From assembly GCA_948750805.1 (NCBI GenBank), contig CAPZYV010000015.1, forward strand, positions 1 to 12,334: a DNA stretch of 12,334 bases, in the 5' to 3' direction. Every line of letters begins with the position of its first letter. Position 1 is the stretch's first letter. A model generated the notes under the pieces. The model saw only the letters and a list, made by a program, of their open reading frames with translations. It ran no database searches and had not been told where the DNA came from. The DNA comes from an uncultured Bacilli bacterium (lineage in GTDB: Bacteria; Bacillota_I; Bacilli_A; RF39; UBA660). Shown here one piece after another: positions 6,790-12,334 of the stretch. Position numbers and translations under genes: made by a program.

Positions 6790-8153
6790 TGAAAAAAATT
6801 ATTAATGGCATAAAGCACTTTTTAATGGCTATTTATCATTTAATAGATAGATTTATTGTAACTCCTATAAGTAGATTAATATTTAGTATTAGAGAATATT
6901 TAAAAACTCATAATTTAAAACTAGATTATATAATTAATAGACCTAATTTTATAATTTATGTATCTTTAATACTAGCTGTGGGAGTTTTCCTTCTTATTGA
7001 TTCTAGAGTTTTAACACTTGTTGAATCAGAAGCTAAAGTAATAACTAGTGTTCCAGTTAAAGCAAATTATAATGAAGAAGCTTATGTAGTCGAGGGTGTT
7101 CCAGAAACCGTAGATATAGTTTTAATAGGACGTAAAAGTGATATTTATTTAGCTCAACAATTAGGAACTAATACAGTCTTACTTGATTTATCAGACTATG
7201 AAGCTCGTGATTCAGCTTACAAAGTATATTTAACTTATACAAAATCAATAGATTCAATAAATTATAAATTAGACCCATCTTATGTTTCAGTAACTATTAA
7301 AGATAAAATAAGTATTACAAAATCAATTACTTATGATTTAGTAAATGTTGATGCTTTAAACGAAAAATTAAGTGTGGAAAATGTAGAATTATCTAAAAAT
7401 GAAGTAGTAGTAAAGGGAAGTGAAGATGCTTTAAAGAAAATTGCTTCCATTAAAGCATTAATAGATTTAAATGATAGCAGTTTAAAAGACGCTGGTAGTT
7501 ACGAGGTAAATAATATTTCTGTCTTAGCTTATGATAGTAAAGGACACATAATTGATAATGTTGAAATAGTGCCAACTACTTTAACTGCAACTGTAACTTT
7601 AGACACATATTCTAAGAGTGTACCGATAAAAGTATTAACTACTGGAAATTTAGTAACAGGTAAAGCTATTGCTTCAGTTTTAATAAATAATAGTAATAGT
7701 CATTCTGTAACAATTTATGGAGATGAAGAAACAATTAGTGGTATTACAAGTGTTCCAGTAACTGTAAATGTTGATGAACAAGGAGCAAGTAATACTAAAT
7801 CATATAATGTAACTATTGGAAAACCAAGTGGAGTTAGAGCTTTAAGTGAATCTAAGGCTACTGTAACCGTAACTTTTGGCGATGAAAAGCAAAAAGAAGT
7901 TAATATAACAACAATTTCAAGTAAAAACTTAGCTAGTAACTTAACAGCTAATATCATAGGAACTAATAGTATTGGGGTAATAGTAAAAGGTGTTCAATCT
8001 GTAATTGATAATGTTTCGGCAAATAATATCAATGCTTATATTGACCTAGAAGGATATACTGCTGGTGAATATGATGTACAAGTAAAAATTGAAAATGATG
8101 ACCCAAAAATTAATTATGTTGTATCATCAACTGTAAAGGTAAGAATTCAATAA
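6789..8153 (+). CDS. cdaR: CdaR, YbbR-domain regulator of CdaA
   Basis: 454 residues. Membrane-bound partner that binds CdaA and modulates its c-di-AMP output. An N-terminal cytoplasmic stretch of about 53 residues, longer than usual and rich in amphipathic basic segments (FIVTPISRLIFSIREYLK), precedes a single membrane helix at about 54-71. Outside the membrane are four YbbR-type beta repeats at about 78-164, 167-260, 262-355 and 358-454. Each follows the pattern of a paired strand, then a V-x-v-x-G segment (for example VVVKGSEDALKKIASI, VIVKGVQSVIDNV), then a closing strand pair after a Pro or Asp turn. AGGTGAAG (6777-6784) inside the end of cdaA serves as ribosome site. A bidirectional terminator begins 4 nt after the stop. 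Confidence 0.93.
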   Translation: MKKIINGIKHFLMAIYHLIDRFIVTPISRLIFSIREYLKTHNLKLDYIINRPNFIIYVSLILAVGVFLLIDSRVLTLVESEAKVITSVPVKANYNEEAYVVEGVPETVDIVLIGRKSDIYLAQQLGTNTVLLDLSDYEARDSAYKVYLTYTKSIDSINYKLDPSYVSVTIKDKISITKSITYDLVNVDALNEKLSVENVELSKNEVVVKGSEDALKKIASIKALIDLNDSSLKDAGSYEVNNISVLAYDSKGHIIDNVEIVPTTLTATVTLDTYSKSVPIKVLTTGNLVTGKAIASVLINNSNSHSVTIYGDEETISGITSVPVTVNVDEQGASNTKSYNVTIGKPSGVRALSESKATVTVTFGDEKQKEVNITTISSKNLASNLTANIIGTNSIGVIVKGVQSVIDNVSANNINAYIDLEGYTAGEYDVQVKIENDDPKINYVVSSTVKVRIQ

Positions 8154-8157
8154 AAAC

Positions 8158-8181
8158 AAGACTTCAAATCAATGAAGTCTT
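8158..8181. terminator. Bidirectional terminator between cdaR and the XRE gene
   Basis: Perfect 9-bp stem AAGACTTCA (8158-8166) and TGAAGTCTT (8173-8181) with a six-base loop. On the plus strand it is followed by TTTTATTTT, ending cdaA-cdaR. On the minus strand it is followed by TGTTTTTATT, ending the convergent XRE gene, whose stop codon abuts the stem at 8182. Confidence 0.88.
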
Positions 8182-8406
8182 TTATTTTACAATACTTTTG
8201 GGATAAGGTTTACGTTCATCTGTCCTATAAAGTAAATAATCAATAGATGTGTTATAATAATCAGCTAGTTTATGTAATGTTTCAATTGGGATGTTAGTAT
8301 CTTCTGTCTCATAGTGAGAATATCCTCTTTGACTAACATTTAATAGTTTAGCAATATCTTTTTGCAGCAAATCAGAGTCTTCTCGAATCTCTCTTAATCT
8401 GTTCAT
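8182..8406 (-). CDS. XRE-family HTH transcriptional regulator
   Basis: 74 residues, nearly all a single Cro/C1-type helix-turn-helix domain. NRLREIREDSDLLQKDIAKL leads into the recognition region (QKDIAKLLNVSQRGYSHYETEDTNIPIETLHKLADYY, split across the DNA-binding helices), followed by the typical closing helix NTSIDYLLYRTDE. There is no additional sensor domain. It reads divergently from the surface-protein gene at 8536. GGAGGA on the minus strand (8413-8418), 6 nt before the start, supports this ATG. The shared region of 129 bases carries two imperfect palindromic repeats that overlap the surface-gene promoter, so I infer that this protein represses that gene and perhaps itself. I could not find a convincing sigma-A promoter for its own transcription. 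A phage-repressor-like ancestry is possible, but no phage genes are nearby. Confidence 0.93.
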   Translation of the reverse strand: MNRLREIREDSDLLQKDIAKLLNVSQRGYSHYETEDTNIPIETLHKLADYYNTSIDYLLYRTDERKPYPKSIVK

Positions 8407-8432
8407 ATTTTATCCTCCATTTAAAGGATAAC

Positions 8433-8476
8433 ATAGACTGAATAAGGCTATTGACATATAGACTAAATATGGCTAT
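8433..8476. promoter_or_regulatory. Two tandem 19-bp operator-like repeats, 25 bp apart
   Basis: Copy 1 is ATAGACTGAATAAGGCTAT (8433-8451) and copy 2 is ATAGACTAAATATGGCTAT (8458-8476); they differ at 2 of 19 positions. Each is an imperfect palindrome with half-sites ATAGACT and (read on the other strand) ATAGCC. Copy 1 abuts the -35 box and copy 2 fills the spacer and enters the -10 box of the promoter for the surface gene. Their location beside a divergent XRE gene makes them the likely binding sites of that regulator. Confidence 0.72.
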
Positions 8477-8479
8477 AAT
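8451..8479 (+). promoter_or_regulatory. Consensus sigma-A promoter for the surface-protein gene
   Basis: TTGACA (8451-8456), exactly 17 bases, TATAAT (8474-8479): both hexamers match the consensus completely. The start point should be near 8486, giving a leader of about 50 nt with GAGAGG (8522-8527) before the ATG at 8536. A perfect promoter under two operator copies suggests strong expression when repression is lifted. Confidence 0.88.
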
Positions 8480-8535
8480 ATAATTGCAAATAATAGGTAC
8501 TTAACATAAATTATTAAAACAGAGAGGTTATAGAT

Positions 8536-9870
8536 ATGAATATAAAAACATTAAAGAAAGGCCATAAGAAAGAAATAATTATAGGAATAAGTTTATTTGT
8601 AATACTTGCTATAACATTAGTAGTAAGATTAACATTTGCAAAATATAATCTAGTAAAAAGTATTAAAATAGCAGAAGGAACAATAAACTACAAAGTACCT
8701 GACTCTAAAATGATGGCTATGTATAAAAATGACGGTAATGGTGATATTGCAATTGATACTATACCAGAATCTGGATATGCGATAAATGAGAGTAAAAGTT
8801 ATTGTACTCTTGATAATATAAATAAAGATACTAAAGCCAAATTATATACAAATGCAGATGGTAATCATATAATATCTGATTTATCAAAAGGAAGTAAATG
8901 TTATCTATATTTTGATAATTATAGAAAAGTAAATACCAGTTTAGGAGAAATAACAGTAAAACTAGCAACACCAGATTTTAGTAAAACAAGTTGTACAAGT
9001 GGATGTGAAGAAACAACAGTTGGAATCTATCAAGCCAAAGATGATGATGGAATGTCTTATTACTACCGAGGAGATGTAGAAAACAACTATGTAAAATTTG
9101 CAAATAAATGGTGGCGAATCATCAGAATCAATGGTGATGGAAGTATAAGGCTAATCTATGATGGAACAAGTGCTCATCAAAATGGAGAAGTAACTACAGA
9201 TAGTATAGCTGTTTCTGGACAAGCGTTTAATTTAAAGGCTAATGATAATGCATATGTTGGATTTAAATATACATTGGGAGAAGTACATGGATTAGGAACC
9301 AAATCAAATGCCTTAGCACAACTAGAGACATGGTATGTAAATAATTTAAAAAGTTATGAGGCTAAAATAGACATAAATGCCGGATTTTGTGGTGATAGAA
9401 CATCATATACCTATGATAGCTCAGGCAATTATGTTGAAGGTGGAGGAACTGGGACAATCTATACGGCCTATGGACCTTATTTTAGAGTAAGAAAAGAAAA
9501 AAAACCAATTATGTCTTGTCCTAATATGGAAGATTTGTATACATCGAGTATATCAATTAAAGGAAATAAAGGTTTAACATATCCCATCGGATTAATAAGT
9601 GCAGATGAAACCGTAATAGCAGGAAACGCCGGGTTTAGTAATTCAAACAATAAAGTTTATTATTTATACAATGGGCAAAGTTATTGGACTATATCTCCAG
9701 ATGGAATTTCTAATAATCAAGTATATATGTTTATTGTAAATGGTAACGGTTCTATTAGCATAAGCGGAGCTAATTCTGGTGTAGAAGTCCTTAGACCTGT
9801 AATAAACTTACGTTCTGATGTTAAATTAACAGGAAAAGGTACCATATCTAATCCTTATGTTGTAAATTAA
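8536..9870 (+). CDS. Large surface/secreted protein of an uncultured-Bacillota paralogous family
   Basis: 444 residues. A basic N-terminus (MNIKTLKKGHKK) precedes a hydrophobic helix at about 14-34 ending RLTFAKY, which resembles the signal region of TasA/CalY-like SipW substrates or a plain membrane anchor. Residues 35-130 contain KSIKIAEGTINYKVPD. The central domain has YYYRGDVENNYVKFANKWWR followed by IIRINGDGSIRLIYDG, a signature I associate with repeated surface proteins of uncultured gut Bacillota. A cysteine-bearing segment follows (GFCGDR, later IMSCPNMEDLY), then LTYPIGLISADE and YWTISPDGISNNQ, ending VLRPVINLRSD. The C-terminal arrangement (YW.SP...V.RPV.NL) resembles C-type-lectin/FGE-like folds found in paralogous surface domains and in some diversity-generating retroelement targets. 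Six cysteines, probably paired outside the cell. No LPXTG sorting signal. Start set by GAGAGG with 8 nt spacing. Ligand and role unknown. No T-rich terminator follows on this strand. Confidence 0.85.
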   Translation: MNIKTLKKGHKKEIIIGISLFVILAITLVVRLTFAKYNLVKSIKIAEGTINYKVPDSKMMAMYKNDGNGDIAIDTIPESGYAINESKSYCTLDNINKDTKAKLYTNADGNHIISDLSKGSKCYLYFDNYRKVNTSLGEITVKLATPDFSKTSCTSGCEETTVGIYQAKDDDGMSYYYRGDVENNYVKFANKWWRIIRINGDGSIRLIYDGTSAHQNGEVTTDSIAVSGQAFNLKANDNAYVGFKYTLGEVHGLGTKSNALAQLETWYVNNLKSYEAKIDINAGFCGDRTSYTYDSSGNYVEGGGTGTIYTAYGPYFRVRKEKKPIMSCPNMEDLYTSSISIKGNKGLTYPIGLISADETVIAGNAGFSNSNNKVYYLYNGQSYWTISPDGISNNQVYMFIVNGNGSISISGANSGVEVLRPVINLRSDVKLTGKGTISNPYVVN

Positions 9871-9875
9871 AACAT

Positions 9876-9896
9876 AAAAAAAGCCCCTAAGGACTT
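9876..9896 (-). terminator. Intrinsic terminator for minus-strand transcription
   Basis: Read on the minus strand: AAGTCC (9896-9891), loop TTAG, GGGCTT (9886-9881), then seven T (9882-9876). The stem has one G-U pair. On the plus strand the same bases have a C-A mismatch and no T-run, so it should not end the surface-protein transcript. Confidence 0.65.
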
Positions 9897-10013
9897 AATC
9901 TTACGAAAAAAAACATTTATATTTTGCTTGAATTAGTAGAATTTTGATATTAGTTAAGTAAAGGAAGTATATCAAAGAATGGAAAAGAATATTCAAACAA
10001 ACTAAATGTTCGA
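9876..10013 (-). ncRNA. Candidate small RNA, about 140 nt
   Basis: A strong minus-strand promoter (boxes at 10048-10020) and a minus-strand terminator (9896-9876) bracket a stretch with no ribosome site and no credible reading frame. The predicted transcript starts near 10013 and ends in the T-run at 9876. It is U-rich and, apart from the terminator hairpin, shows no strong long stem by eye. I recognise no known RNA family. It would be antisense to any transcript running past the end of the surface-protein gene. It could instead be merely the 3' tail of the rodA messenger. Confidence 0.35.
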
Positions 10014-10019
10014 TTTTGT

Positions 10020-10048
10020 ATATTATCACTAAATTAAAACAATGTCAA
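10020..10048 (-). promoter_or_regulatory. Orphan minus-strand promoter downstream of rodA
   Basis: On the minus strand: TTGACA (10048-10043), 17-base spacer, TAATAT (10025-10020), with an upstream TGA making an extended -10 (TGATAATAT). It lies 18 bases past the rodA stop and points away from rodA into the gene-free stretch that ends at the 9896-9876 terminator. Confidence 0.55.
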
Positions 10049-10065
10049 GAAAAACTTTTAAATTA

Positions 10066-11136
10066 TTAAATATTTTTTACGGCATGATTTCTTTTAATAT
10101 TTATTAGTATCCCTAAAAATATAAAATAAACTATGATATTTGTTCCGCCATAACTTAAAAAAGGTAAAGGAATTCCAATAATCGGTAGAAGTCCTAAATT
10201 CATTCCAATATTTTCAATTTGTTGAAATAAAAACATTATGAAAAATGTTGCATAAAACATTTTAAAAGATAAATTTTTAAGTCTAAATATTTTAACAAGA
10301 AAATAAATATCAAGAATAAAAAACGATAAAATAACCAAAATAAAACCAATTAATCCAAAGTTACTAATAGTAAGAGCGATTATAAAATCCGTTGGTGCTT
10401 CAGGAATATAAACAGAATTACCAGTACTAAGAAATGAAGAACTTCCAATCGCAGTTAAAGCTCTATCCAATTGAAAAGAGTCATTATTAACAAATGTTAA
10501 AATTCTATCTATTCGATAAAAAAATGAAGTTCCAATCAGTTTTATTAATAAATCTTGTTTAAAATAATATAAATAGAAAAATACTGAAAAAAACACAATT
10601 AATAAAGCTATCATAACTATATACCACTTTTTATTTACGCCATATACTATAATAGCTCCTAACATTATTAAAAAATAAATAACAATCGCACCTGTATCAG
10701 GCTCTAAAAAAACAAACAATGAAGGTACTAAAGTTATAAAGAAAGCTGTTAAGATTAATTTTAAATCTGCAAACTTTCTTTTTTTATGCATTTTAGACAA
10801 AGTATCAGCTAAAAATAGTGAAAGTGTAAATTTCATAAGTTCACTCGGCTGAAATGAAAAGAAATAAAGATTAAACCACGCTCTAGAACCATTAATAGTT
10901 TTTCCAAAAAACAAAACCAATATTAAAAGTAATACATTAATAAAATAAAAATATTTACTATATTTAAATAACAATTTTGGTTTAATTAAAATAATTATTC
11001 CCATCACTATAGAACCTATTAAAAACCATAAAGCTTGTTTAAAAAAGTAGCTTTTATACATATTATCTACTAAACCTACTTTATACATATTACATAATGA
11101 TATTATAATTAGGATTAGAATTTTTTTCTTTTTCAT
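10066..11136 (-). CDS. rodA: RodA, SEDS-family peptidoglycan glycosyltransferase
   Basis: 356 residues from the ATG at 11136. An upstream in-frame TTG at 11154 would add six residues; neither start has a clear ribosome site. About ten membrane helices. Polymerises lipid II into glycan strands with a class B PBP partner, here for cell elongation. SEDS landmarks (numbered from this ATG): GSRAWF at 83-88, FQPSE at 95-99, the loop EPDTGA with the essential Asp147, then EAPTDFI at about 246-252 and the closing block GLLPIIGIPLPFLSYGG to about 331. RodA rather than FtsW is suggested by EAPTDFI and GIPLPFLSYGGTN and the absence of a division cluster upstream, though murD lies nearby. The gene is alone on the minus strand. 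A minus-strand TATAAT at 11182-11177 with a weak -35 may drive it, giving a nearly leaderless messenger. Confidence 0.92.
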   Translation of the reverse strand: MKKKKILILIIISLCNMYKVGLVDNMYKSYFFKQALWFLIGSIVMGIIILIKPKLLFKYSKYFYFINVLLLILVLFFGKTINGSRAWFNLYFFSFQPSELMKFTLSLFLADTLSKMHKKRKFADLKLILTAFFITLVPSLFVFLEPDTGAIVIYFLIMLGAIIVYGVNKKWYIVMIALLIVFFSVFFYLYYFKQDLLIKLIGTSFFYRIDRILTFVNNDSFQLDRALTAIGSSSFLSTGNSVYIPEAPTDFIIALTISNFGLIGFILVILSFFILDIYFLVKIFRLKNLSFKMFYATFFIMFLFQQIENIGMNLGLLPIIGIPLPFLSYGGTNIIVYFIFLGILINIKRNHAVKNI

Positions 11137-11197
11137 AATATTATTATGTTTCAAAACTGACTAATTATCATAAAATATTATAAGAGGTGTAGAAAAA

Positions 11198-11494
11198 ATG
11201 GAAAAAAACTTACCAAGAGTTTATGCTAATCCTATAAATAAAGCATTATCTAATAATAAAGATATATTTTACAGTGGTGAAAATGAAACTAGGAGTATAA
11301 ACACTATTGATGTTACCAAAAAAATAAATGAAATTTTTGCATCTAAGACTCATGTTTATAAAAGTAAAGTAAGAATTAAAACTAATAATGATACTACGGA
11401 AGAAGTAATAGTCGGGCGTACTGGAGCCTATTTATTAACTTTATCTGGAGCTAAAATTAGTATTCCTAATATTATAGATATTGAACGGATTTAA
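11198..11494 (+). CDS. Small conserved-looking protein of unknown function
   Basis: 98 residues, not recognised. The ATG follows AGAGGTG (11183-11189) by 8 nt. No signal peptide or membrane helix. The first 50 residues are polar and probably flexible (RVYANPINKALSNNKDIFYSGENETR). The second half is a regular series of strands: HVYKSKVRIKTNN, TEEVIVGRTGAYLLTLSG, then AKISIPNIIDIERI. The spacing of a strand, a V-G-R-T-G turn, a strand with Gly and a final I-x-I strand would fit a small SH3- or Sm-like barrel, as in some RNA-binding or ribosome-associated proteins; this is only a shape argument. It is divergent from rodA across about 60 bases. No terminator follows before the promoter of the next gene at 11513. 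Confidence 0.7.
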   Translation: MEKNLPRVYANPINKALSNNKDIFYSGENETRSINTIDVTKKINEIFASKTHVYKSKVRIKTNNDTTEEVIVGRTGAYLLTLSGAKISIPNIIDIERI

Positions 11495-11512
11495 ACAATT
11501 GTATGCCTAGAT

Positions 11513-11541
11513 TTGACAAATTAGTAATATTATGGTAAAAT
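11513..11541 (+). promoter_or_regulatory. Strong sigma-A promoter for the glucosaminidase gene
   Basis: TTGACA (11513-11518), 17 bases, TAAAAT (11536-11541), with TG at 11533-11534 giving an extended -10. Predicted start near 11548, about 25 nt before the ATG, with AGGAGG at 11562-11567 between. Confidence 0.82.
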
Positions 11542-11572
11542 ATATGTCACTTCGCAAAAATAGGAGGAAGTA

Positions 11573-12112
11573 ATGAAAAGTTATTTTGTTAAAATGACAT
11601 TAGTTGTTTTAATCATAAGTAGTTTTATTAATATATATAAGGAAAAGAATCAAAATGTAATAGAAAATGTTGTTATAAATCATATACCATATAGTAAATA
11701 TGAACCTGTTATAGTATATGAAGATTTAACATTAATTGAGTTAAGTACTAAAATTAATAAGCATTTAAACTCTACTTTAAGTGGATATGGAGAATATATT
11801 GCCAGTAAATCTTTAGAAAAAGGTGTTGACCCAGTTGTCGCTTCATCTATTATTCTTTTAGAAACTGGTTGTAAATGGACATGTAGTGGTTTAGTAAAAA
11901 TTAGCAATAATGTAGGCGGTATGCGAAGTAATAAAGGATATCTTAAATATGATACCTTAGAAAAAGGCATTGATGCTTTTATAAATAATTTAGCTTATAA
12001 TTATTATGCTAAAGGTCTAAATACACCAAAACTTATAAATAAAAAATATGCAACTAATCCAGAGTGGTATAAAAAAGTTAATCATTATGTTGATTTAATT
12101 AAAGCAAGTTAA
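11573..12112 (+). CDS. Membrane-anchored glucosaminidase-domain wall hydrolase
   Basis: 179 residues. N-terminal hydrophobic helix at about 7-20 (a signal anchor, as no clear cleavage site follows), a spacer to about 50, then a compact glucosaminidase/lysozyme-like domain at about 68-178 (PF01832 type). The catalytic Glu should be Glu97 in GVDPVVASSIILLETG. CKWTC (100-104) offers a possible disulfide, followed by SNNVGGMR, LEKGIDAFINNLAYNYY and the closing YATNPEWYKKVNHYVDLI, all in the usual family order. The fold cleaves the glycan backbone of peptidoglycan (N-acetylglucosaminidase or related activity), outside the membrane. It has no LysM, SH3 or choline-binding repeats, so the membrane anchor must supply wall proximity. 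It has its own promoter and terminator, placed between rodA and murD. Start set by AGGAGG, 5 nt upstream. Confidence 0.88.
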   Translation: MKSYFVKMTLVVLIISSFINIYKEKNQNVIENVVINHIPYSKYEPVIVYEDLTLIELSTKINKHLNSTLSGYGEYIASKSLEKGVDPVVASSIILLETGCKWTCSGLVKISNNVGGMRSNKGYLKYDTLEKGIDAFINNLAYNYYAKGLNTPKLINKKYATNPEWYKKVNHYVDLIKAS

Positions 12113-12123
12113 TTGCTTTTTTT
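12101..12123 (+). terminator. Short intrinsic terminator after the glucosaminidase gene
   Basis: AAAGCAA (12101-12107), loop GTTAA holding the stop codon, TTGCTTT (12113-12119), T-run to 12123. The 7-bp stem is mostly A-T and may be leaky. Confidence 0.65.
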
Positions 12124-12141
12124 AATTTTTTAGAATATAAT
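12113..12141 (+). promoter_or_regulatory. Possible promoter for murD
   Basis: TTGCTT (12113-12118), 17 bases, TATAAT (12136-12141). The -35 matches weakly and lies in the right arm of the preceding terminator. The predicted start near 12148 would leave only a 10-nt leader beginning at the AGGTGG ribosome site, so readthrough may matter more. Confidence 0.4.
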
Positions 12142-12157
12142 TAATTTAGGTGGTAAT

Positions 12158-12334
12158 ATGATAGAAAATAAAAAAGTTTTTATTTTTGGTATGGCTAGAA
12201 GCGGTTATGAAGTAGCAAAACTTCTTAGTTCTAAAAACGAAATTATTATTTGTGATAGTAAAAACCAAGATGCCGAAAAAATAGAAGAGTTAAAAAAACT
12301 TGGAATTGCATTTTTTGAAACTTTAGAACCAGAG
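12158..12334 (+). CDS. murD: MurD, UDP-MurNAc-L-alanine:D-glutamate ligase, 3' truncated
   Basis: 59 codons visible; the frame is open at the window end. Adds D-glutamate to UDP-MurNAc-L-alanine in the cytoplasm, an early peptidoglycan-precursor step. Only the N-terminal UDP-binding Rossmann-like domain is in view: strand KKVFIFG, the glycine turn GMARSGYEVAKLL, second strand EIIICDSK, helix and AEKIEELKKLGIAF, matching the start of MurD proteins (G.G.SG..aA.lL...V...D). AGGTGG at 12148-12153 lies 4 nt before the ATG. The ATP-binding GTNGK motif and the rest are outside the window, so MurC-type relatives are not fully excluded, but the GMARSG start and the short lead fit MurD best. It may open a further wall-synthesis cluster. 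Confidence 0.85.
   Translation, partial: MIENKKVFIFGMARSGYEVAKLLSSKNEIIICDSKNQDAEKIEELKKLGIAFFETLEPE

Noticed and set aside
9958..10038. Short plus-strand frame in the gap between the surface gene and rodA
   Set aside because: It has no proper start with a ribosome site, no recognisable residues and is under 30 codons.
11680..11970. Minus-strand frame opposite the glucosaminidase gene
   Set aside because: It lies wholly within a gene with clear domain motifs, promoter and ribosome site, and shows no domain of its own.

Overview
The window is very AT-rich DNA from a Gram-positive lineage (Bacillota, low-GC Bacilli/Erysipelotrichia side). Evidence for this is an LTA-synthase-family enzyme, the CotJ proteins, the CdaA-CdaR pair, strong AGGAGG-type ribosome sites and an extreme preference for A/T-ending codons. 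TGA is used as a stop (ends of the genes at 1468 and 2808), so the code is 11 and not the Mycoplasma/Spiroplasma code. The gene families, especially the large WWRIIRINGDG surface protein and the ETGCKW glucosaminidase, remind me of uncultured gut Bacillota such as the RF39-like groups. That placement is inference.

Layout. 2-2808, plus strand: the 3' part of an LTA-synthase-type membrane sulfatase, a membrane-anchored unknown overlapping it by 4 nt, and a membrane-anchored lysine-rich protein. A terminator formed by the last codons closes the unit. 2884-3895: a CotJA-CotJB fusion and the manganese-catalase-like CotJC, overlapping by 8 nt and closed by a terminator. 3973-5908: a long coiled-coil protein and a small DUF1292-like protein, spaced by 1 nt. 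5974-8181: cdaA-cdaR, the membrane c-di-AMP synthase and its YbbR-domain regulator, closed by a bidirectional terminator. 8182-9870: an XRE-type repressor on the minus strand, divergent from a large surface protein. The region between them holds a textbook TTGACA-N17-TATAAT promoter overlapped by two 19-bp operator-like repeats. 9871-10065: an intergenic region with a consensus-like minus-strand promoter and a minus-strand terminator, that is, a candidate small RNA with no gene for it. 10066-11136: rodA (minus). 11198-12334: a small unknown protein, a membrane-anchored glucosaminidase with its own strong promoter, and the 5' end of murD.

Most of the window concerns the cell envelope. It covers teichoic-acid-type polymer synthesis, peptidoglycan polymerisation (RodA), precursor synthesis (MurD), hydrolysis (glucosaminidase), and c-di-AMP signalling, which in Bacillota is tied to wall and osmotic homeostasis. 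The points most worth a second look are the XRE/surface-protein switch, the candidate minus-strand small RNA running antisense to the downstream flank of the surface gene, the CotJA-CotJB fusion, and the membrane-tethered histone-H1-like protein. I see no complete mobile element, CRISPR array, tRNA, rRNA or riboswitch, and no gene-free stretch longer than 300 bases.
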